A program made the position numbers and the translations under genes. From assembly GCA_018873245.2 (NCBI GenBank), contig JAEMBT020000007.1:9307129-9371128 (forward strand): DNA of 64,000 nucleotides. Reading direction: 5' to 3'. Below, piece by piece: positions 34,282 through 45,443 of the stretch. This stretch comes from Archegozetes longisetosus. Its lineage: Eukaryota > Arthropoda > Arachnida > Sarcoptiformes > Trhypochthoniidae. Below the pieces are notes generated by a model. That model worked only from the letters and a program-made list of their open reading frames with translations. It was not told the DNA's origin and searched no databases. Numbering within the stretch: position 1 is the stretch's first letter; each line of letters opens with the position of its first letter.

Positions 34282-36333
34282 ATGCCTCGAATTAAAGTCA
34301 AACAAAAAACTGATCCAACTGTCAGTGAAGTGAAGCCAACGCTAAGAAGCAGATTAAACAAAAAAAATAACATAAATATTAATAATAAAAGTCGTAATAG
34401 GTCTAAAACAACTGTCGAAACAAAACGATTGACTTCAAGTCGTGTCAACTCAACAAAAGACAGATCTGAGGGTAAGAAAAGACAAAAATCTGAAGAAGAC
34501 TCCAATCAAACGATCAGTGATTGTTCACCTAAACGTCAGAGAAAACAAACTTTTTCCAAAGAATCAAATCTTTATGAGGAACTAAATCGTCCTAAAAACT
34601 ATGAAGAAGTTGTTGATGACAACAACAAGGATAATAACGATAATGAAAGTGAAGCAAAAGAAACCATTGCAGCAGATGTTGAAAAAGAGGTCAAATATTT
34701 GTGCCATTTTTGTGATCAAACATTTGTTAATAAAGTTAAAAGAAATGAACACTTGAAGAGTAACCATAAAAGTGAACGAAGAGCTGCTTTCCCTGAGTTA
34801 GTTGAGAGTAGATGTGCTTCAGAGGGAAGATTCAAATGCGGAAAATGCAATTTCAGGACCGATTCAGAGGCAGAAATGCTTTTGCACTCAGTCAATCACA
34901 GTGTGGACCAAGACTTGAAGTCTGAAGACTCTGACGAAGACTTAAATTTCGATGAGGAAGAAAATGAACAAATTTTGCCAAATAATAGCAATGATCTAAT
35001 AGGTAGGAATAGCGATGAAATGCAAAGTAACAGAGAAAAGAAGGCAAAGAAAGGAAGAGATAATCAGAAGTACAAGTGTCCCTGTTGTGAACGAGCATTT
35101 CCGAAATATGTACTCAAAAAACATATCTATATTCACACCTCTGAGAAGCCCTTCAGGTGCGATCACTGTCATAAAGAATTTGCTAACATTTACTATTTGA
35201 GAAATCATCAGAAAAAACACGATACCATCAGAGAAGCCTTTTGTCAGACTTGTGGCGCTTCCTTCGCCTCCAAAAAGAGTCTTTCCAAACATCAGTTGAT
35301 TCATCAAAAAGATAGACCCAAAACACATCTCTGCGATGTTTGCGGCATTGCTTTCTACGATAAAGAATCACTGAAAGCTCATACCTTCAGAATGCATTTG
35401 CCGAAAGACGCGCGAAAGTTCAAATGTCAGTTCGACGGTTGTCGTTATTCGTGTCTCTATCAGCACCAGTTATTGGAACACCAGAAGGTTCACAGCGATG
35501 ACAAGCCATGGGCTTGTGATCAGTGCGAGTATACAGCCAAATCGAAGTGGACTTTCAAAAAGCATTATCGCAAGCATACCAAAGAGAAACCATTCAGGTG
35601 TCCGCATTGCAACTATGCATCAGGTCTTAGCTCTAATCTGACGCGTCATCTTCGCATTCATACCGGTTCGAAACCATTCAAATGTCCCTACTGCGAATAT
35701 TCTTGTAACAATCATGAAAATCTACGCAAACATGTTCTCAACACTAAAAAACATCAAGGACTATATCTTTACAATTGCACTCATTGTAATTATGGAACTA
35801 ATGTATTCACTGAACTGCGTAAACATATCGAACAAACTCATAGCGATATCTACACCGTCGAAGAGATCGATCGTATGATTTCCTCCATCTATCACAAACA
35901 CGAAGACAACACAACTGTTATCCCAATTCCAATTCCAAACAGTGATGATTCAAATGATGCTCAGCAGAACCTAATCCGTAAAAGCAAAAAAACTTATTCT
36001 TCCAGAAGAAAGCCCAAAACTGAAACCAATGGAGAAATGCTTCAAATGATTATAATCAACCCAATAGTCCAGCCATCAGATGGTTGCGAAGAAGTAGTTT
36101 TGCCAAACGATACTGACGATAAGCAAACGATTTATTATACAGAAAGTGATTTTAATTTAACGGATTCAATGGAAGACAATAAGAATGGTATAATTGTGAA
36201 CAACATTCCGACTCAGAGCACATCAGAAGTAATCATTATTGACTCAAATGTCTTAGAGGCTGAAGAAATTTGCGTTAGCGAGCAAACAAATGGTAAAAAT
36301 AATAGTCAAATTGTTATTGCAATTTCCAAATAA
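34282..36333 (+). CDS. C2H2 zinc-finger protein, 11 fingers
   Basis: Intronless, 683 residues, starting ATGCCTCGA. The N-terminal 100 residues are basic and Ser/Asn-rich with likely nuclear localisation signals (SPKRQRKQ). Two isolated C2H2 fingers lie at about 140-163 and 184-206, then an acidic spacer (EDSDEDLNFDEEENE). Nine fingers follow at about 263-520. Several linkers are of the TGEKP type (HTSEKPFRC, HTKEKPFRC, HTGSKPFKC), which supports sequence-specific DNA binding. Three of the last fingers have the CxYC/CNY pattern seen in REST/ZFP64-type proteins. The C-terminus is acidic and Ile/Val/Asn-rich, without a known domain. I do not assign an orthologue. It is probably a transcription factor. 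Confidence 0.9.
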   Translation: MPRIKVKQKTDPTVSEVKPTLRSRLNKKNNININNKSRNRSKTTVETKRLTSSRVNSTKDRSEGKKRQKSEEDSNQTISDCSPKRQRKQTFSKESNLYEELNRPKNYEEVVDDNNKDNNDNESEAKETIAADVEKEVKYLCHFCDQTFVNKVKRNEHLKSNHKSERRAAFPELVESRCASEGRFKCGKCNFRTDSEAEMLLHSVNHSVDQDLKSEDSDEDLNFDEEENEQILPNNSNDLIGRNSDEMQSNREKKAKKGRDNQKYKCPCCERAFPKYVLKKHIYIHTSEKPFRCDHCHKEFANIYYLRNHQKKHDTIREAFCQTCGASFASKKSLSKHQLIHQKDRPKTHLCDVCGIAFYDKESLKAHTFRMHLPKDARKFKCQFDGCRYSCLYQHQLLEHQKVHSDDKPWACDQCEYTAKSKWTFKKHYRKHTKEKPFRCPHCNYASGLSSNLTRHLRIHTGSKPFKCPYCEYSCNNHENLRKHVLNTKKHQGLYLYNCTHCNYGTNVFTELRKHIEQTHSDIYTVEEIDRMISSIYHKHEDNTTVIPIPIPNSDDSNDAQQNLIRKSKKTYSSRRKPKTETNGEMLQMIIINPIVQPSDGCEEVVLPNDTDDKQTIYYTESDFNLTDSMEDNKNGIIVNNIPTQSTSEVIIIDSNVLEAEEICVSEQTNGKNNSQIVIAISK

Positions 36334-36559
36334 ATAAATACTTATGTTGGAATTTATATTTTTAAATTAACCTAAATATATTCATTAATAATACGATACT
36401 TATAACTGTTGTATATTTTAAAAACTTGTTTGCAGTAAATAAGTCTTCTATTTTCATCCTTTCATTCAATCGAATAACCCTTTATTTTAGATGATTTAAA
36501 TTTTATTTGTAATGAATGACACACTAAATATTAGTGTAATTTTGGGAAAAATGCATAAA

Positions 36560-37390
36560 TTAAGAAACAAACTCTTCTTCTTCATTATTTTCTTCAAGCT
36601 TTTCTTGAACAGGCATTGTTGCCAAGAGTTGGCTTTGTTCGTCGGGCAACAATGCAAATCGTGGAGCTCTGAACCAATTGGGCCCGAGAGGAAGACCCAA
36701 ATGATGAATAGTGCATCTGACTGGAACTTTCTCCTGACCATTAATAGTGATAACAACAGCAAAATCTTTTCCTTGTTTTCCGGTCACGTCAGGGCCAGTG
36801 ATTGGAGTTTTTGGTAATTCAATGGAGTCTTGTGGAACAACATAACCAGCTTTTCTTAAGGCAACCCTAATATGCCACTTATCAATAACCCATTTTTCTT
36901 TATCATTCATTTCAACCAATACTACTTCTTTAGCTAATCGGCGGATAGTTGACAAAACGAATGCGGAGGACGGGCCAACTCTATCTTTACCACCGGACTC
37001 TATGAGATGCTTATACTTAATCATATTATAAGGTGAGGCATAATCTGCTAGTTTGGCAGATATTAGTTGAAAGCGAGCCAGAGGTTGGTAAACATCGACT
37101 ATATCTCCCGGAACTCCCAGTTCTTCCACATGTTTTAGAAGAATAACTTTCATAGTGCCTGCTTTCTTACTACCCGTGTCCTCCACGTAGTCATATATAT
37201 AGTCGGTCACCGGCCGCGGCTCCTTATAAGCCAACTTATCGTTCAGAAATGGCCCCACAATAAATGGATTGATCAGTCTTTGCCCATTCAATGGCCTCAC
37301 TTTCCGCTTCAATATATGCGTCAAACGTATTTGATTGTAATTTAACGACTCGCTTATCACTTTTAATGATAACACTTTTCTTAACAACAT
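36560..37390 (-). CDS. MRPL9: Mitochondrial ribosomal protein bL9m
   Basis: Intronless, 276 residues, starting at ATG 37390. It belongs to the mitochondrial large ribosomal subunit. The N-terminus MLLRKVLSLKVISESLNYNQ is basic, hydroxylated and free of acids for the first 13 residues, as expected for a mitochondrial import signal. The L9 core is KVILLKHVEELGVPGDIVDV, followed by YQPLARFQLISAKLADYASP in the L9 linker position. The C-terminal half, with GLPLGPNWFRAPRFALLP, is typical of metazoan MRPL9 rather than bacterial L9. It converges with the zinc-finger gene, stops 226 bases apart. A minus-strand AATAAA at about 36480-36486 would serve its 3' end. Confidence 0.88.
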   Translation of the reverse strand: MLLRKVLSLKVISESLNYNQIRLTHILKRKVRPLNGQRLINPFIVGPFLNDKLAYKEPRPVTDYIYDYVEDTGSKKAGTMKVILLKHVEELGVPGDIVDVYQPLARFQLISAKLADYASPYNMIKYKHLIESGGKDRVGPSSAFVLSTIRRLAKEVVLVEMNDKEKWVIDKWHIRVALRKAGYVVPQDSIELPKTPITGPDVTGKQGKDFAVVITINGQEKVPVRCTIHHLGLPLGPNWFRAPRFALLPDEQSQLLATMPVQEKLEENNEEEEFVS

Positions 37391-38139
37391 TTCATCAATT
37401 TGTTTCTCAAAAGCTCGTTTTAAACTTAATTCAGTTAATTTAATGTTTTGAAAACTTTTTTAGGTAATTTTTACTTCCATTCAATGTTTTCATAGAAGTA
37501 GATACTTTACCACAAAACTCATTATTTGAACTGTAATTTTATGACTTTTATAAGTATGTTGTGGGTTCGATATAAGTTATAAATACTTGTAGAAAAGGCC
37601 TTAAAACTGAGTTTGTTGCAACTGAATTGGTGCGTGAAAAGCAATAATCAAATATTTCACTCTACCACAAAAAGTCCTACAATAGCTGTGAGACATAGCT
37701 ATCATTGAAACCTTTTTGTAATATAGAAATATGGGTGGGATATTGCTGTTGCTGTTTGAGTGCTAATTTATGAAGCATTATTTGCCCTATTAAGAATGAA
37801 ATAGAATATCAGCTGAAAAATAGAGTATTGAATATGTCGTCGTTTGTTATGAGTTGGTGACAGAATTAATCTGTTTTTGCAGTGATTTTAATTAAATATA
37901 TAAACAATTTTGAGATCTTTTTTCATCCAATACTCAATTTTGAATTTTGATAAATTTATTTTTAGATTAAATGTTTTGTTAGAAGAGAAATATTTCAAAC
38001 AAATTAACTTATATTTGATGACCAAATGAATGGACAAATTAGTCTTCATTTCGATGAATATTATTTTATTTAAGACTATTTCTGGTTTTTTAGGTATTTA
38101 TCAATGAAATTAAGACTGACCTAAAAGGATTTGATTAAA
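37391..38139. other. Divergent intergenic region
   Basis: 749 AT-rich bases between MRPL9 (-) and the LRP12-like gene (+). No gene or repeat was seen; both promoters are presumably here. Confidence 0.5.
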
Positions 38140-41100
38140 ATGTTTTTGTTCCAAATAGCAGTAATTTTATTGGTTTTAATAAATTCAAGCAAATGTACAA
38201 ATAATAAAACAGAGAAGACACTCGAGGAGATATTGGACGCGTTTAAATACAAGCCATCCATTGATGAATCGATTGCTATAATTAGAGCAAACCAAATAAA
38301 AACGTCAGGCAACATAAACTGCGACAATGTCCATCTAAGGGACGTCAGAGGAACGATAAAGAGCCCAAACTACCCGAATGGTTATCACAACCAAACCTCT
38401 TGCATGTGGCATATCGAGGCCTTAAAAGTCGATCATATCATTACCATTAGGTATTGAATCACTAGACCATTTCTCAAATTTATTCTCAATCCACTTCTGT
38501 CTCAGTTTTGACGACTTAGATCTTGAAGTCCCGGCCGATTCAGCGAAATATTGTGCCCAAAACACAAATGAAAATACTTTGAGCAATAGTCAAGATTTGT
38601 GTTGTGCCTATACGTGGGTTAAAATCGGGTCGCAATCCGGTGACGAACGAAAATATTGTGGTAACAGCGAAGATAATGGTCTTATATTAAAGCCATTTAT
38701 ATCAACTTATAATCGATTGTGGATAAAATTTCATACAGCTGTCAAAGCCAAAGGTGGCCGAGGCTTCCATCTATCCTATATTATCGGTCCTCCGAAGTCA
38801 GCCAAATGTCAATCTGATGAATTCCACTGTACGAACGGAAAGTGTATATTAAATAAATGGCGGTGTAATCGACGCGATGAGTGTGGAGACGGATCTGACG
38901 AACAAAATTGCGATGATATTTGTTCGGGCGTTAATCAAGTGAAGTGTGGATCTGTTAACAGTCACTCAAGAAGTTCTGCGGGTTGTTACACGTTTCCGCA
39001 GCAAAGATGTGACTTCGTCTGGAACTGTGAGAATGGTGCAGATGAGATTGGATGTGGTGGTTGTCCGAACGATATGTATATGTGTAGGACTGGTATGTCG
39101 TGCTATAGCGAAGCCAAAAGATGTGACGGAATTATAGATTGTATTGACTTTACTGATGAACTAAACTGTGGCTTCTGTGGCCATAATAAGACTCAATGCG
39201 GACCACTGAGCCTGACCCAATGTTACGATCCATACACTCAACGATGCAATCGAATACTCGACTGTCCTAACGGTGAGGACGAAATTGGTTGCATTCATGG
39301 CTGTCATAATAAAATTCTGTGCTCTTCCGGCTCCGGGTGTTATTCACCCGAAGAGAGATGTAATGGTATTGCTGAATGTAATGATTATTCTGATGAGAAG
39401 AATTGTTCATTTGACTTGTGCCGAGCAGAACGTGGAAGCTTTCTATGTGGTAATGGAAGATGTATTCGTGCTGTTTGGTTAGTATTCAACTGCTTTTCAA
39501 TTTCTATCAGCCTTTCATTGCTTTTCAAGTCATTCTGCATTGATTTGAATGCTTTAAATCGAATATTGATTTGATTTTCTGAAATCTATTAAATTGGTAT
39601 TGGCATCAGATTTCTCTCTATATCAATAATTGAAGAAAAATCTTGTTTCAGTACTGAGTTGAATTGAGCCTTAATTAAAGTTTGGCATAAAGCTTGAGAG
39701 AAATATGCCATTCCATTAAGTATAACTAATCTTTGTTGAAATGCAAACAAACTCAGTAATTGCTGTAAAGCAAGTCTTAGGTTTCACTGGTGACTATATT
39801 AGTTTGAAAATGTTTTGATTGGATCGTCATATAAGATACGTGAAACCCTTATCAATAGAGCGTAACTTTAGACTTATTTTAGCCTTACTATGAGTTTTTG
39901 CTGATTTTGTTTATACATGAACATTGCATTGTTAAGTACGATTTGCTTATTTGCTTTCAATTATTTTCAACCCATTCATAATTATCTATAGGTTTTTCTA
40001 CTTCAAATATTTTCTAAACTTTAGCCAAACCTAAAGCTAATCTATTTGTGTTGCCTTTTGGCTCGAGGCTCACCAGTTTCGCTCCAAGTATTCGGATTTT
40101 TATAGTTTATAGAAATTAAAACTTAAGTATTTCGAAAGATTGACAACTCGATAAGACATTTTTGGCATAACTTCTGAAAAGAAAGTTAATTTTAGAAAAT
40201 GGTTTTATTAAACCAAACGATTATATTCGATACAATATTCATTGTGAAGATGAATTATTTTGAAACTAGTTATATGAGTAGATAGACACTAATAGATGTC
40301 CCTAATTGGCTTATCACTAATCTTTCATTTCGTAAATTTGTGGCTCTATTTTCCTTCAATCAGATCTTTTGAACTCAACATTGTTTATACCAGTTTTTCA
40401 TAGCCCTTAACAAGAACTATGAGAAAATGCGGTCAGATTATCCGACAATTAAGGAATAACCGCAAACTGAATGCTTCATTATTTCAATTACGTAGTTGCA
40501 TAACTTTAGCTCATTCTTCCCCTGCTTTAAGCAATTGATATACGAATTGAACATTTGAGAGAAAGTTGAGAATAGTAATCAGAAAATGTGTTCTCTACAG
40601 GACTTGCGATCGTTCAAACGATTGTTCGGATGGAACGGACGAAATAAATTGTTTGAAGAACAGTGTGATAACGGCTGCAATAATGGGGTCTTTAATATGC
40701 GGGTTATTGTTAGTGATAGCAATAAGCTGTACCTGTAAACTAATTGCTTTAAGACAAGTCGAACGACACCATTCAAGTACACATACCTCACCATCACATC
40801 TCTCGCATCATTACGATCGCAATTTCAGCATAAATGGTTTCACTGGTGATTCAGACACTCCTCTGTTCCGACTCGAACACGGATTCTTTTTCCGAGAACC
40901 TCCTCCTAGTTACGCCACTGCTGTTGGAGGATACCAGTCTGACAGAACTAACTCTTATATTGAACAAATCAGACAAATTAGGCGTCAAAGGAGATTAAGA
41001 AGAAGTCGCAGACGACCGCCAACCCCACCGCCGCTCGAGTTCGCAGAAGGAGACAATAGTGAAAATTCAAACAATTCGAGTATAACTCCAGCCATTATAT

Positions 41101-41333
41101 CGAACAGCGGAGTCTCGACCACATCCAGTCCAACAACCATTACGGACGAACAAAACATCAACAATAATAAGAACCAACACGTGAAGGACGAAGTTAACCA
41201 AAGCAGTGGTTCTGATTCCTCAAATTGTCAACCATTGAACTCGATTTCCTCTTCTAACGATGTGAATATAGAATTAGAGAGCATTCCTTCATTATCTCAG
41301 AGTGACTGTGATTCGCAACCACTAATTAGATAA
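38140..41333 (+). CDS. CUB/LDLa membrane receptor, LRP12/LRP3-like
   Basis: Three coding exons: 38140-38450, 38506-39477, 40601-41333. Phases agree and give 671 residues. A signal peptide (MFLFQIAVILLVLINSSKC) precedes one CUB domain (about residues 60-205, IKSPNYPNGYHNQTSCMWHI). Six LDL-receptor class A repeats follow, each with the CDxxxDCxDxxDE calcium cage, the last split by the final 1.1-kb intron (GRCIRAVW/TCDRSNDCSDG). A transmembrane helix (ITAAIMGSLICGLLLVIAIS) and a 200-residue cytoplasmic tail complete it. The tail starts like LRP12 (CTCKLIALRQVERH) and has FREPPPSYATAVGG, close to LRP12's REAPPSY. PPSY is a likely WW-domain ligand. A basic run (RRQRRLRRSRRRPPTPPP) and a Ser/Asn-rich end follow. 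Only one CUB is present, against two in LRP12. Role: endocytic or signalling receptor, ligand unknown. Confidence 0.88.
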
Positions 41334-41675
41334 CTTTTATTATGCTTTTAAGAGTCTGACAACTTGTAGATGTTTTTTTGTTTAACGAATCTTCTAAATT
41401 ACAGGTTATATGCATTTGATGTAAAAAAGCACATTTCAAATACAAATATTACTAATTATGTATAAATAATATAACATTAATAACTGTTATTTTGTTGACT
41501 AATAGTATAAATGATTAATAATTATAAAATGAATTATATTTTGTAAAAACAATCTATTATTGTCTTTTTTGATTAAGATATTTCAAGTGATTATGCTTTG
41601 CACTGTATTCAACTTGAATTTGCAATAGTTGTGCATCCATTCCTTCTTTTTGCTTAGATTAGATTCCAGTTTATA
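41334..41675. other. Convergent spacer with 3' UTRs
   Basis: 342 very AT-rich bases between the stops of the LRP12-like gene (+) and the phosphatase gene (-). It probably consists only of 3' UTRs. Confidence 0.5.
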
Positions 41676-42726
41676 TCATTCTCGGAACAACTTGGACTCC
41701 AGAGCTAACAGTTGTCTCAAAAATCCATCATTTGGACGAATTTCGCGATGTCTTCGCACAGTTCTGAGAGCTTCTTCAGCAGTCATTCTTTTTTTGATCA
41801 TGAGATAAGCGATAACAATGGTAGCAGATCTGCTCACACCCATGAAACAATGTACGAGAACTCGTCCACCTTCTAACATGGCTTTGTCTATAAAGTTGGC
41901 GCATTCGTGAAAATGTGCAGATATTTGTGCCTGTGGGATATCCAATACATTAATGCTCATGTATTTTATGCCAACGTCTGCATAAAACATATTTCCAGTT
42001 GAAACCATAGTAAATCCATTCCCTTCGGCACAATTTACCACATGAGTCATGCCAAGCATTTTCAGGAAGGCTTTATTTCTTGCACTCCCCCTGTACGTCA
42101 CAAGTAATGATAATAAGTTATAAATAGGTTTGATTATTATATGTTTATTCAGTTATGTACGGATTAGTTCTTGTTACACTTAAAAACTTAGTGATCCGCG
42201 ATAGCTACTAGAACCCATGTATGCGATCGTATATTTTCCATCAGATCATAATATCTTCAGATATTAACAAACTTATAGAATATCTAATATAATAATCAAA
42301 ACAAGTTACAAACCAAATTGCCAAAAAATTGATGAGTATTATAGAAAAGTTGACACTGACACTTTTCCTGTTGCTATCATGGATTATTAAGTTTTCAACC
42401 GTACATATATGCTGCTGTATTTACATAATTAATTGTGATAATTGTGGCGAATATCGATAAAAACTAAAATATTGATAAACTTACTCATCGCCAATAAATA
42501 TATTTGGATAAACTTCATCGCAATCGATCCCGACTTGAATTCTGTCAGTTGTCGCAGATATTGGTCGTCCAAATAATTTTGGTAGTAATGAAAATCCAGG
42601 CAACTGACGATTATGATTGGCGTGTGTTGTAGTGATAACTCGTTGCAATTGAACTATTTTCGCGTCAATAGATCCAGGATCTGAATATCTGATAGCCATA
42701 GTTCGCTTGTAAGGAACTCTCCTCAT
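41676..42726 (-). CDS. Atypical dual-specificity protein phosphatase
   Basis: Two exons on the minus strand: 42726-42485 and 42090-41676, 218 residues. It dephosphorylates Tyr and Ser/Thr on protein substrates, probably in the cytosol or nucleus. The active-site loop HCFMGVSRS supplies Cys162 and Arg168; Asp131 in NVLDIPQ is the general acid. DEVYPNIFIGDEGSARNK and MTHVVNCAEG are typical of the DUSP3/DUSP13/DUSP26 group. No MAP-kinase-binding rhodanese domain is present, so it is atypical. The N-terminal 55 residues are basic and not recognisable. Intron 1 has a good donor (GATGA|GTAAGT). Confidence 0.9.
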
Positions 42727-43854
42727 TGATGCGAATTAGATATTATATAATACGCAATGTAAACTAATTATATAAATGTTATGAGAGACGCAATGATAGT
42801 GAAGAAAGACTAGAGCCTTAAGTTTATCAATGAAAGTGAAACAGTTTGACGTGAGCATGACTTCAGTTGCGTTACACAATAATACCTTTACTTTGAGCAC
42901 CATTTAGAATATTGACTATAGCGTATTTCAGTGTATTTTCAGTACGAGAGGACATGCTATCTCTGTGCGCAATACCTGACCGTAACCTTCAATGCAAATA
43001 TAGTCATATGCACCGTAATTTATAATACATTTACATCTAAGAACTGATTTGGCATGAATCCTACTCAAAAATAGCTTTACTTAGCTTATATTTAATTCCG
43101 CATAAATGCAGAATAATTATACGAATAATTTGACACTTTTCAATGCTTTTCACTTGGAAACCTTAGTTCAACAAATTCAATATTGTTTTCAATTGAGAAA
43201 CTTTCTAAATCCCAACTAATTCCAATTGATATATTAATTGAAGCTAAAAGAGCCAAACTTTGTCTAATTGATTAGGTGAAAGCTTAACATTTGGAAACTC
43301 AGAGATAACTAGAGTCAAAGTTAGTGGAAGTATCAGAGTATGAACAATCGTACCGCTATTAAAAGGCGGCTTTTCCTGTTTTTTCTTTTAATTTTCCTAA
43401 AATGGTTACAAGCCATTAAAGAACTAGTTTTTATTATTGTTTCAGATTCGCTTTGCGTAACTCTTCTTCAAATCAAGTTCAAGGTTTCAATTGCTAATTA
43501 TACCGAATTATGTCTAGTTCTCTATTATTTTGGAGTGAATTCACTCGCAAGACATTAAATTATGAATAATTCAATACACAGCCTATTAGAACAAATTAAA
43601 ATTATTTTCTATCAGAACAATAAAACCAAATAAAGTTAAAATACAGAGAATCAAAATTCGTTTAATGCAGATTTTTTTCAAACACTACTATATTAAACAA
43701 TTATATGCAGTGTTGAATAAGGATTGAGTCTGTGTGTGAAACTATGATTCGCGTGATAAATAGCATCGCAGAGGATGAGATATTATATGAAAGAGCACTT
43801 TATGCTATGCGAGAATGCATTGCGGAGAATAATGCGTTAAGTTAGTATGGTTTA

Positions 43855-45174
43855 GTTCGCGTTGCGATTCGTCTATTTGCGGGTCGTTCATGTAAAAAGT
43901 AAAGCCATCAAATATATGTATTTATTCACAAATTATGTGTGAGGCATCAGATCATTTTGTTCCCCTTCCTCAATACTGTGGTTGTAAACTTTAGTTGGCA
44001 AAAACATATTTTATGGACTGGTTCTTAATAATGTCAATTGTTAATCGGTTATGTGTTTAAATATCGATAGGCTGTAAAACATGAATAGGGGAATTAAGGG
44101 GGTTAGGGGGACAAACTTCAAACAATTGGCATGTATGGTAATATATGGATGAATACATATCTTTCATGGCTCTAGTAATTAGTAAGGCATTGCATGGTAT
44201 CCATTTATAACCGCTCTTATATAACATTCAGTTAAAACCTTCCAATGTTTCATATTTATTTGTTATTTCGTAATTCTGTTCGAATTTTCGTTTAAAAACT
44301 GAGCATTACAATTGACTATAAAATAGTATTTAAGATTAGTTTGAGCAAACGACAACTTAAGTTTACTATCACAAAATACTTTATGTCTAAAAAAACTTCA
44401 AACTTTGCAACTACTATCAAATTTTTTGTAAGAACCTTAATGTTAATGCTTTATGGTCTGTCCATTATGGTATATCTCAGACAGCACTTAGGGGTTGCAC
44501 TAAAAAGTGCCCATAAAGTTGGAGTTTAGACTGGTCAAATTGTCACTTGGGCATTAACATTAAGGTTCTTTAGAAAAAATTTGATAGTAGTTATTGGTGC
44601 AAATTTGAACGATGCCATATCGTCAGCAGATAAATCGGAATTAAGTTGAACTTCAGATCCATTTATACTATCACAAATTGCATTAAGTTTAACAAATCTA
44701 GTGTTTCATTCAAAACATTTAATTTATTTAAAGCAATTTCTGAGAATTTCTCATCAAAATTCTTTAATTATCCAAAAGTATAATTTGGAGAAATTGAAAT
44801 ACTGCATATTGAAATATTTACTAACCCTTCGGACATGCATTTATATGTATCTAAAAAATTGCCAATTTTGCAAATTATATCTATATATTAACCTAGAAAG
44901 TTTCGAATAAATATGCACTTATGTAAAATAAAATGCCTTAGTAATAGGGAATCACTTTCTGCAGTCAAGTCATACTCTACAGGGGTTATTTAAAACACTT
45001 CAATTTAGATCAAAACATGTATCATTCTTATAGTATTGTTAAGATATCCCTATATTAAGTTAGCTGGGTTGAGTTAAGTTGGTTAGGTTAGGCACAAGTA
45101 ATTGCTGCACAAGTGAAACACATGATTCCCTAATACCTAAACTGGGAGCGAATAACACGAACTGCAACGCGAAC
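43855..45174. mobile_element. Possible 1.3-kb non-autonomous transposon relic
   Basis: GTTCGCGTTGCGATTCG (43855-43871) is the near-exact inverse of CGAACTGCAACGCGAAC (45158-45174). These GC-rich words stand out in AT-rich DNA and could be terminal inverted repeats. The span includes the 44409-44592 hairpin. No transposase frame and no target duplication were found, so this is tentative. Confidence 0.25.
44409..44592. repeat. 41-bp inverted repeat, 101-bp loop
   Basis: 44409-44449 and 44551-44592 are reverse complements with one mismatch and one single-base gap. Weaker pairing continues outward for about 20 bases. It would form a stable hairpin if transcribed. Confidence 0.8.
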
Positions 45175-45443
45175 ACTTACCGGATAATGTGAATGAGTAG
45201 CGCATAGCATGCTTAACGTATGCATTTTAGACTTAGTAATGAACGACTGAAATACCGGCATTTTCCGTACTCGTATATAAATTGTTTCAAACCAAAACTC
45301 AATTAAACAGTGATTGTTATAAAATTATCTCAAATGATCAAATCAATCATTATATGATGTCTTTCGATGGGCTGTTTATATAATTAGGTTTTATTAGGAA
45401 TCAATTATTAGTCAAACAAACAATCGATCGTTTAAACAGAGAA

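Larger units (their letters stand above)
42727..45443. other. Intergenic with repeat structures, 2.7 kb
   Basis: Between the phosphatase (-) and PIG-U (+) starts. It contains a 41-bp inverted repeat at 44409-44592, a 17-bp GC-rich inverted pair (43855-43871 and 45158-45174), and a short TTAGG stretch at 45081-45092. Frames at 43340-43558, 44341-44529 and 44701-44910 are AT-driven or lie in repeats and I do not call them genes. Confidence 0.45.

Noticed and set aside
44341-44529. Plus-strand 62-codon frame
   Set aside because: It runs through the left arm and loop of the 41-bp inverted repeat, so it is explained by the repeat.
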